A stretch of 64,000 nucleotides of DNA from Pseudomonadota bacterium (GTDB lineage Bacteria; Pseudomonadota; Alphaproteobacteria; Rhizobiales; Hyphomicrobiaceae): contig JAFAFW010000058.1 of NCBI GenBank assembly GCA_023423275.1, forward strand, positions 124,001-188,000, read 5' to 3'. Under the pieces are notes generated by a model. That model was not told the DNA's origin and made no database searches. It was given only the letters and a program-made list of their open reading frames with translations. The position numbers were made by a program, and so were the translations under genes. Positions 9,002 through 16,150 of this stretch are shown here, piece after piece. How positions within the stretch are numbered: the first letter of the stretch is position 1; every line of letters begins with the position of its first letter.

Positions 9002-11815
9002 ATGAGTTTCCTTCTTCTGTCTCTCGCCATTGCCGCACTGTTCGTCGCCGCGCCGCTCGTCGTCGTGGCGAGCCGCGTCAGCCGTGCCGCGGCAGCGTGG
9101 GGCAGCGCCGCCGGGATGATGACAAGCCTGCTGCTGATCCTGCCGATGGCGCCGGAGGTGCTGAACGGCCAGGTGGTGGTGGGGAACTGGTCTTGGCTGC
9201 CCGCCTGGGGCGTTGATCTGGGTGTGCGGCTCGACGGTCTCAGCCTGCTTTTCGTGTTCCTGATCCTCGGCATCGGCCTGCTGGTCGTGCTCTACGCCGC
9301 CTACTATATGCCGCAATCGGACCGTCTCGGCCGTTTCTATGCACTGCTGCTCTCCTTTGCGGGCGGCATGCTGGGCATGGTGTTGTCCGAGAACATGATC
9401 CAGCTCGTTCTGCTGTGGGAAGTCACGAGCATCACGTCATTCCTGCTGATCGCCTACAAGCACGAAGCGCACGATGCCCGGATTGCCGCACGCATGGCGC
9501 TGGCCGTCACCGGCGCGGGCGGTCTGGCGCTCCTGGCAGGTGTGCTCGTGCTGGGCCATATCGCGGGGAGCTTCAATCTCTCGCGCATCATCGACAATGG
9601 CGACCTGATCCGCGGTGACGGGCTCTATCCGCTGGCGCTGGTTCTGATTCTGATCGGCGCGTTCACCAAGTCAGCGCAATTCCCGTTCCACTTCTGGCTC
9701 CCCAACGCGATGGCGGCGCCGACACCGGTCAGCGCCTATCTGCACTCCGCGACGATGGTGAAGGCCGGAGCATTTCTCGTGGCGCGGCTCTACCCGGCAA
9801 TGGCGGGTAGCGATCTGTGGTTCTACCTCGTGTTCCCGGTCGGTGCGATCACGCTGGTCTATGGTGCCTATCAGGCGCTGCTGCAAAACGACTTCAAGGG
9901 CCTGCTGGCCTATTCGACCATCAGCCATCTCGGGCTGATCATGCTGCTGTTCAGCTTCGACACGCCGATGAGCGCCGTGGCCGGCGTGTTCCACATTATC
10001 AATCATGCGATCTTCAAGGCGTCGCTGTTCATGGCCGCCGGGATCATCGATCATGAATGTGGCACACGTGACATGCGCCGTATCAACGGCTTGTTCTGGT
10101 ACATGCCTTATACGGCCGTGCTCGGCATCGTTGCCGCAGGTTCCATGGCGGGCGTGCCGCTGGTCAACGGCTTCCTCAGCAAGGAGATGTTCTTCGCCGA
10201 GGCGGTGCATACGGCAGCGTTCGGTGGCCATGCCTGGGCGCTGCCGGCGTTCGCGACCCTCGCGGGCGTGCTGAGCGTCGCCTATTCGGCGCGCTTCATC
10301 CATGACGTCTTCTTCGGCGGCGATCCGGAGGATCTGCCACGCCAGCCACATGAGCCGGCGATGTGGATGCGGCTACCGGTCGATATTCTGGTGCTGCTCT
10401 GTCTGGCTGTGGGCCTGGCTCCGCAATTCGTCGTCGGCGATATTCTCAAGGCGGCTGCGACGGCGGTTCTGCCCGGTACCGTGCCGTACTTCCACCTCTC
10501 CGTCTGGCACGGGTTCAATCTCCCGCTGCTGATGAGTCTGCTGGCCATCATCGGCGGCATTGTCTATTACGCGAACTCCGCCCGGGTGATCGCCTTCCAC
10601 GACCGCTACCTGCCGAACCTGCAAAGCCGCGTGGGATTCGAACGTCTGTATCGCTGGATGCTGCAGATGGCGCAGATGGTGATCGGCGCGATCGATCCCG
10701 GCTCGCTGCAGCGCTATATCGCCTTGCTGGTCGGATGGACCACGGTGCTGGGAGCATGGGCGTATATGTCCGGCCCGACGCCTGCAGCGCTCAGCGGCTC
10801 AGCGGCGAGCCATGCACCTGATCTTCTGACCCTGGGTGGATTGGTGGCGGTGATTGTCGGCAGCCTGGGCGCCGTGGTGTTCCACCGCCGTCGACTCACG
10901 GCGGTCATCTACCTCAGCGTCGTCGGCCTCTTCGTGTCGCTGACGTTCATCCGGTTTTCCGGGCCGGATCTGGCGTTGACGCAGATCACCGTGGAAGTGG
11001 TGACGATCGTGCTGCTGCTGCTTTCCTTGAGATTCCTGCCACCCGAGGTGCCGCGCGAGGCGAGCGTTCCGCGGCGCGTGCGCGATATCATTCTCGCAAT
11101 CGGCGGTGGCGCGGGCGTCGCCGCATTGAGCTACGCCATGCTGACACGCTCGTTCTCGACGATGTCGGACTTCTACATTCAGAATGCCGTATCGGGTGGC
11201 GGCGGGACCAATGTCGTGAACGTCATTCTGGTCGATTTCCGCGGGTTCGATACGTTCGGCGAGATCTCGGTCCTGACAATGGCGGCGATCGGCACCATCA
11301 TACTGCTGCATGGACTGCGGCTGCGGCCGTTTCCACCACCACCGGCAAACGAAGCAGACCAGCATCCCATCATGCTCGCGATGTTGATGCGGCCGTTGCT
11401 GCCGCTGGCGCTCGTCGTCTCGGCCTATACGCTGCTGCGCGGACACAACCTTCCGGGAGGCGGCTTCATCGCCGGACTGATCACGGCCGTGGCGATCATT
11501 CTCCAGTTCGTTGCCAGCGGCTTCGATTTCCCGCCGATCAGGCTGCGCGCCAATTATCTGCGCGTGATGGCCGCGGGGTTGGCGCTGGCTGCCGGCACGG
11601 GCATTGCGAGCATGGTGTTCGGCGCGTCATTTCTGACGAGCGCGCACGGTCACGTGCACATCCCGTTGATCGGCGATATCGAGCTGGCCTCCGCGATGAT
11701 ATTCGATATTGGCGTCTATCTGGTCGTCGTTGGCTGCGTGCTGGCCATCCTCACGGAATTTGGGAATCTCAGCAACCGCGAAGCGTCCCTGACCGATCCG
11801 GCGGAGAGGAGCTAG
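9002..11815 (+). CDS. mrpA: Mrp Na+/H+ antiporter subunit A fused to subunit B
   Basis: A 937-residue polytopic membrane protein, first subunit of the multi-subunit Mrp (Mnh/Pha) cation/H+ antiporter. The first ~480 residues match the proton-conducting NuoL-like module, with the channel glutamate in LLWEVTSITSF and the KSAQFPFHFWLP and SAYLHSATMVKAGAFL segments. Around 650-770 comes the MbhD/E-like region, and the C-terminal ~130 residues (RPLLPLALVVSAY, RGHNLPGGGFIAGL) are the MrpB domain, so A and B are fused as in rhizobial PhaA. The operon continues with C, D, E, F and G. Role: Na+ or K+ efflux, pH and salt homeostasis. The ATG lacks a clear ribosome site. Confidence 0.95.
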   Translation: MSFLLLSLAIAALFVAAPLVVVASRVSRAAAAWGSAAGMMTSLLLILPMAPEVLNGQVVVGNWSWLPAWGVDLGVRLDGLSLLFVFLILGIGLLVVLYAAYYMPQSDRLGRFYALLLSFAGGMLGMVLSENMIQLVLLWEVTSITSFLLIAYKHEAHDARIAARMALAVTGAGGLALLAGVLVLGHIAGSFNLSRIIDNGDLIRGDGLYPLALVLILIGAFTKSAQFPFHFWLPNAMAAPTPVSAYLHSATMVKAGAFLVARLYPAMAGSDLWFYLVFPVGAITLVYGAYQALLQNDFKGLLAYSTISHLGLIMLLFSFDTPMSAVAGVFHIINHAIFKASLFMAAGIIDHECGTRDMRRINGLFWYMPYTAVLGIVAAGSMAGVPLVNGFLSKEMFFAEAVHTAAFGGHAWALPAFATLAGVLSVAYSARFIHDVFFGGDPEDLPRQPHEPAMWMRLPVDILVLLCLAVGLAPQFVVGDILKAAATAVLPGTVPYFHLSVWHGFNLPLLMSLLAIIGGIVYYANSARVIAFHDRYLPNLQSRVGFERLYRWMLQMAQMVIGAIDPGSLQRYIALLVGWTTVLGAWAYMSGPTPAALSGSAASHAPDLLTLGGLVAVIVGSLGAVVFHRRRLTAVIYLSVVGLFVSLTFIRFSGPDLALTQITVEVVTIVLLLLSLRFLPPEVPREASVPRRVRDIILAIGGGAGVAALSYAMLTRSFSTMSDFYIQNAVSGGGGTNVVNVILVDFRGFDTFGEISVLTMAAIGTIILLHGLRLRPFPPPPANEADQHPIMLAMLMRPLLPLALVVSAYTLLRGHNLPGGGFIAGLITAVAIILQFVASGFDFPPIRLRANYLRVMAAGLALAAGTGIASMVFGASFLTSAHGHVHIPLIGDIELASAMIFDIGVYLVVVGCVLAILTEFGNLSNREASLTDPAERS

Positions 11816-11818
11816 GGC

Positions 11819-12151
11819 GTGGAACTCATCCTCTCGCTTGGCATCGGCTGGCTGACGGCCGCTGGCATCTACCTCATCCTCCGTGAACGCACCTTTTCCG
11901 TGGTGCTCGGGCTGGCTTTGCTGTCGTATGCGACCAACCTGCTGATTTTCGTCTGCGGGCGCGTGATGATCGCCGCGCCGCCCATCGTGAATGTCGATGA
12001 CTCTGCGACAACCGACCCACTGCCGCAGGCGCTGGTTCTGACGGCCATTGTGATCAGCTTTGGCATGACCGCCTACCTCGTCGCCCTGGCTTTGCGCGCG
12101 AAAGGGGAGTCGGGAACGGATCACGTGGATGCCGGGGGACCGGCGCCATGA
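11819..12151 (+). CDS. mrpC: Mrp antiporter subunit C
   Basis: A 110-residue NuoK-like membrane subunit with three membrane helices and the typical GIYLILRERTFSVVLGLAL start and DPLPQALVLTAIVISF core. It starts with GTG, three bases after the mrpA stop, behind a strong GGAGAGGAG ribosome site that overlaps the mrpA end. It packs next to MrpA and MrpD in the antiporter. Its stop overlaps the mrpD start by ATGA. Confidence 0.95.
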   Translation: MELILSLGIGWLTAAGIYLILRERTFSVVLGLALLSYATNLLIFVCGRVMIAAPPIVNVDDSATTDPLPQALVLTAIVISFGMTAYLVALALRAKGESGTDHVDAGGPAP

Positions 12152-13677
12152 GCCATTTGCTGATCCTGCCGATTTTGCTGCCCTTGCTGGCCGCCGCGCT
12201 CTGCATGGCGGCGGCGCCCACCAATATCGTCTTCCAACGCGTCGTCTCGTTGACTGCCGTCGTCGGTTTGCTGGCGATCTCAATCGTGTTGCTGATGTCC
12301 GCGGGAAGCGGCGTCGTCACGGTCTATGCCATCGGCGCGTGGCGCGCACCGTTCGGAATCGTTCTGGTGCTCGACCGGCTCTCGGCGATCATGGTGATGC
12401 TGACCTCGGTGCTCGCGCTGCCGACGCTGATCTACGCGATGGCGGACATCGATGCCAAGGGGCGCCTGTTTCATCCGCTGTTTCTGTTTCAGCTCACGGG
12501 CATCAACGGCGCCTTCCTGACGGGCGACATTTTCAATCTGTTCGTCTTCTTCGAGATCCTGCTGATCGCATCGTACGGACTGCTGGCCCATGGCGGCGGG
12601 CGGCCGCGCGTACGCGCCGGACTTGTCTACGTGGTGCTGAATGTCACGGGTTCGGCCTTGTTCCTGATCGCGCTGGCGTTGATCTATGGAACACTCGGCA
12701 CACTCAATATCGCCGACATTGCGCAAGTTCTTCCCGCCGTTCTGCCGTCCGATGAATCCCTGGTGCGATCCGCGCTCATTCTCCTGGTCGCGGTGTTCTC
12801 CCTGAAGGCGGCTCTCGTGCCATTGTCGTTCTGGCTGCCGCACGCCTATAGCGCAGCGGTGGCCCCAGTCGCGGCACTGTTTGCGATCCTGACGAAGGTG
12901 GGACTTTACGCGATGCTGCGCGTCTCGACGCTCATCCTGCCAGGGGCCAGTTTTACGGCCGATCTGTTCCAGCCGTGGCTCATTCCGATCGCTGCGCTGA
13001 CAATCGCTCTCGGCGCGATCGGTGCCCTGGCCGCGCGCAGACTGTCGGTCCTCGCCAGCTATCTCATCATCCTGTCGAGCGGCAGCGTGATGGTGACGAT
13101 TGCAGTTCCCAGCGTCCAGAGCAGCGCTGCCGCCATCTATTACATTATCCATTCGACACTGGTGACGGCGGGACTTCTGCTCCTCGCCGATACCATCGCC
13201 CGCCAGCGCGGCGAACATACCGACCATTTCGAGCGCGGCGCTCCCATGCGTGACATGACCATGCTCGGGGCGATATTCCTGATCCTCGCCGTCGCGGTCA
13301 GCGGGATGCCGCCACTGTCGGGCTTCTTCGGTAAATTGATGCTGATGCGCTCCGTGCAGCTTACGGATGCGGCAGCGACGATCTGGACCGCCTTGCTGGT
13401 CTCCAGCCTGATCGTGGGGCTCGTCCTGGCGCGTGCGGCAAGCGTGATCTTCTGGGAGCCCAAAACCGACGAGCCGGAACCACGGCTGCCGCCTCCGAAT
13501 TGGTTCAGGAAATGGGCGTTGTTGGCGTTGGTTGCCGCGAGTCCGCTGATCACGCTCGCGTCCGGACCGATCACGGTTTACGCACATGCGGCGGCGGAGC
13601 AGCTCTCGGCCCGTCGCACGTATGTCGATTCGGTGATCAAGGCGTCGCCGCCGATCGAGAGGGAGCGCAAACCGTGA
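12148..13677 (+). CDS. mrpD: Mrp antiporter subunit D
   Basis: A 509-residue NuoM/NuoN-like proton-conducting subunit with about fourteen membrane helices. The essential glutamate lies in FFEILLIASYGLL, the second-half lysines in KAALVPLSFWLP and ILTKVGLYAMLR, and the GMPPLSGFFGK segment is conserved. It begins within the ATGA overlap with mrpC, implying translational coupling. Together with MrpA it carries the ion-translocating half channels of the complex. Confidence 0.95.
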   Translation: MSHLLILPILLPLLAAALCMAAAPTNIVFQRVVSLTAVVGLLAISIVLLMSAGSGVVTVYAIGAWRAPFGIVLVLDRLSAIMVMLTSVLALPTLIYAMADIDAKGRLFHPLFLFQLTGINGAFLTGDIFNLFVFFEILLIASYGLLAHGGGRPRVRAGLVYVVLNVTGSALFLIALALIYGTLGTLNIADIAQVLPAVLPSDESLVRSALILLVAVFSLKAALVPLSFWLPHAYSAAVAPVAALFAILTKVGLYAMLRVSTLILPGASFTADLFQPWLIPIAALTIALGAIGALAARRLSVLASYLIILSSGSVMVTIAVPSVQSSAAAIYYIIHSTLVTAGLLLLADTIARQRGEHTDHFERGAPMRDMTMLGAIFLILAVAVSGMPPLSGFFGKLMLMRSVQLTDAAATIWTALLVSSLIVGLVLARAASVIFWEPKTDEPEPRLPPPNWFRKWALLALVAASPLITLASGPITVYAHAAAEQLSARRTYVDSVIKASPPIERERKP

Positions 13678-14168
13678 TGATGCAGCGCCTTCTGCCACAT
13701 CCCTTGCTCAGCCTCACGATTCTCGTTCTGTGGATGTTGCTGGCCGCAAATGCGAGCGTCGGCAACCTGCTCATGGGAACGCTTCTCGGAGTCCTCATCC
13801 CGCGCCTGATGATCGGATTCTGGCCCGAGCGCAGTTTCATGAGCCATCCGTTCACGGCGCTGCGCCTGTTCGGCGTCTTCCTGATGGACATCGTGACCGC
13901 GAATCTGGCCGTCGCGCGCCTCGTCGTCGGACCGATCGATCGCCTCCAATCGGAGTTCGTCGAAATTCCGCTCGATGCACACGACGTGTTTGTCGCCACA
14001 CTTCTCGGCAGCATCGTGGCGCTGACCCCTGGCACGGTTTCCGTTGATATCGACCGCGATCGGTGGGTGCTGGTGGTTCATGCGCTGCACGTCGACAATA
14101 CGCAGGAACTCATCAACACCATCAAATCGCGCTATGAGGCGCCTTTGAGGAAGATCTTCGCATGCTGA
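13677..14168 (+). CDS. mrpE: Mrp antiporter subunit E
   Basis: A 163-residue protein with two or three N-terminal membrane helices and a soluble C-terminal domain (TPGTVSVDIDRD, LVVHAL), typical MrpE. The start is the ATG at 13677, overlapping the mrpD stop by one base; a GTG at 13674 and a second ATG at 13680 are adjacent alternatives. Its stop overlaps mrpF by seven bases, so C to F are all tightly coupled. Confidence 0.93.
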   Translation: MMQRLLPHPLLSLTILVLWMLLAANASVGNLLMGTLLGVLIPRLMIGFWPERSFMSHPFTALRLFGVFLMDIVTANLAVARLVVGPIDRLQSEFVEIPLDAHDVFVATLLGSIVALTPGTVSVDIDRDRWVLVVHALHVDNTQELINTIKSRYEAPLRKIFAC

Positions 14169-14431
14169 ACTATGCCATCACGGCGGCAATCACGATGGTC
14201 TGCTTGGCCATGGCGCTCAATCTTTGGCGCCTTGCCCGCGGCCCGCACGTGGTCGATCGGATCCTCGCACTCGACACGCTGTCCATCAACGCCATCGCGC
14301 TTATCCTGCTGTTCGGTTTGCAGCTCGGAACGTCGCTCTTTTTCGACGCGGCACTATTACTGGCGATGATGGGCTTCGTCGGAACAGCGGCGTTCTGCAA
14401 GTTCCTTCTCAGTGGCGACGTCATCGAATAG
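14162..14431 (+). CDS. mrpF: Mrp antiporter subunit F
   Basis: An 89-residue protein with three membrane helices. The conserved RGPHVVDRILALDTLS segment and the LFGLQLGTSLFFDAALLLAMMGF core identify MrpF. It starts inside the 3' end of mrpE. The small subunit is needed for assembly of the complex. Confidence 0.93.
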   Translation: MLNYAITAAITMVCLAMALNLWRLARGPHVVDRILALDTLSINAIALILLFGLQLGTSLFFDAALLLAMMGFVGTAAFCKFLLSGDVIE

Positions 14432-14439
14432 GTGAGGCG

Positions 14440-14817
14440 GTGCTGATCGAGATCATCCTGTCTGTTCTTATTCTCACCGGCGGCATCTTCACGCTGCTCG
14501 GCTCGATCGGACTTGCGCGCCTGCCGGACTTCTTTTCCCGGATGCACGGGCCGATCAAGGCAACGACACTGGGCGTCGGCTCGATCGTCATGGCTTCCCT
14601 GGTGCACGTCAATGCGTTCGAGACCGGCCTCGGCGCACGAGAGATCGCGATCACCCTGTTCCTCTTCATCACCGCGCCTGTGAGCGCATCACTGCTGGCG
14701 AAGGCCGCGCTTCGGGAACAGGAACTCGAACGGAAAGCCAAAGCGCAGGCGGACGCCGCGGCAGCCGGCGCCGACAGCGAGCCACCGCAGGATGGCAGCG
14801 CTTCTCGCCAGAATTAG
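14440..14817 (+). CDS. mrpG: Mrp antiporter subunit G
   Basis: A 125-residue protein with three membrane helices and the signature GLARLPDFFSRMHGPIKA motif of MrpG. It starts at GTG 14440 after AGGTGAGG. The last ~30 residues form a charged, Ala-rich soluble tail (REQELERKAKAQ...) longer than in short MrpG versions. It closes the operon, and its stop overlaps the stop of the convergent CoA-transferase gene by four bases, with no recognisable terminator between. Confidence 0.92.
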   Translation: MLIEIILSVLILTGGIFTLLGSIGLARLPDFFSRMHGPIKATTLGVGSIVMASLVHVNAFETGLGAREIAITLFLFITAPVSASLLAKAALREQELERKAKAQADAAAAGADSEPPQDGSASRQN

Positions 14818-16037
14818 ACGATCTTTTCGGCCTTGAGCCCGGCAATTTCGTCCGCCGACAATCCAAGCACGCCAGAGAGAACAGCGTCCGTATCCTCGCC
14901 GAGACAGGGGGGCGCCTTGGCTGCCGTCGTATCGTGCGAGGCCATGCGGACCGGATTGGCGACAACGGCCAACGATCCAACACGTTCGCTGCTGAGCACG
15001 CGCCGCGTGTTGCGCGCGATCACCTGCGGATCCTCGAAAACCTGATCGATGGTGTTGATCGGCCCGCAAGGCACGGCCCGCGATTCGAACGTCGAGATCC
15101 AATCCGCCGAAGTGCGCCCCTGGATGGCCTCGGCCATCTGCGGGATCAGCGTATCGCGATTGATGATGCGTGCGGTGTTGGTGCGATAGCGCTCATCGGT
15201 CGCCAGGGCATCGAGGCCCGCCGCGGCGCAGAACCGCTGAAACTGTCCATCGTTGCCGATCGCCAGAATGATATGCCCATCCACCGTCCGGAAGGCCTGA
15301 TACGGCACGACCGTAGGATGCGCATTCCCCATGCGTTGCGGCACCTGCCCTGAAACGAGATAGGTCGAGGCTTGATTGACGAGCGCCGAGATCGTGCAAT
15401 CCAGCAGTCCGACATCGATGTATTCGCCTTCGCCGGTTCGCTCCCGTTTCAGAAGGGCCGTCAGGATCGCGGCCAAGGCGTTCATACCCGAGATCTGATC
15501 GGAAATTGCCACGCCGACCTTGACCGGGCCGCCGCCTGGCACACCATCGGGCTCGCCCGTGATGCTCATCAGCCCGCCCATGCCCTGCACGAGGAAATCG
15601 TAACCGGCACGGTGCGCGTACGGTCCATTCTGGCCGAAGCCGGTAATCGAGCAGTAGACGAGCTTCGGATTGACCTGTTTCAGAGAAGCGTAGTCGAGGC
15701 CATATTTGGCCAATCCGCCGACCTTGAAATTCTCGATCACGACATCCGACTGCGCCGCTAGCCGCTTGATCAGCGCCTGGCCTTTCGGATTGGTGAGATC
15801 GACCGTTACGGATTTCTTGCCGCGGTTCGCACATGCGAAATAGGCCGAGACCCCGGGATCGCCTGCCGTTGGCTCGGTCGCGAAGGGGGGCCCCCAGGCG
15901 CGCGTATCGTCGCCTTCGCCGGGGCGCTCGATCTTGATCACCTCGGCACCCATATCGGCCAGAAACTGCGCGGCCCACGGCCCTGCGAGCACGCGCGACA
16001 GATCAAGAACCCGAATATGGGACAATGGAGCAGTCAT
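14814..16037 (-). CDS. CaiB/BaiF-type (class III) CoA-transferase
   Basis: About 407 residues, the usual length of family III CoA-transferases, starting at ATG 16037 (MTAPLSHIRVLDLSRVLAGP). Conserved landmarks are the N-terminal LDLSRVLAGPWAAQFLADMGAEVIKIE, the NRGKKSVTVDL segment, and the AGYDFLVQGMGG segment holding the aspartate that forms the acyl anhydride/CoA thioester intermediate. The enzyme moves CoA between organic acids such as formyl, oxalate, succinate, carnitine or mesaconate derivatives; the exact pair is unknown. It is divergent from the E1-type dehydrogenase, with 113 bp between starts, so the two may be co-regulated. Confidence 0.9.
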   Translation of the reverse strand: MTAPLSHIRVLDLSRVLAGPWAAQFLADMGAEVIKIERPGEGDDTRAWGPPFATEPTAGDPGVSAYFACANRGKKSVTVDLTNPKGQALIKRLAAQSDVVIENFKVGGLAKYGLDYASLKQVNPKLVYCSITGFGQNGPYAHRAGYDFLVQGMGGLMSITGEPDGVPGGGPVKVGVAISDQISGMNALAAILTALLKRERTGEGEYIDVGLLDCTISALVNQASTYLVSGQVPQRMGNAHPTVVPYQAFRTVDGHIILAIGNDGQFQRFCAAAGLDALATDERYRTNTARIINRDTLIPQMAEAIQGRTSADWISTFESRAVPCGPINTIDQVFEDPQVIARNTRRVLSSERVGSLAVVANPVRMASHDTTAAKAPPCLGEDTDAVLSGVLGLSADEIAGLKAEKIV

Positions 16038-16150
16038 CAGGCAATTCCCTCGTGCGGCGTTGTGCGCTAACGAATACTGACGGTTAGCACAAATGCCAGC
16101 GCCATTTTGTCTGGGCGTCAGGCCCTCCAGTTGAGCGAGACATAGCAACA

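Noticed and set aside
12280..13698. Long open frame antisense to mrpD (about 472 codons)
   Set aside because: It lies opposite a strongly conserved gene and is an effect of high GC; its translation is low-complexity, rich in Gln, Arg, His and Asp, with no motif.
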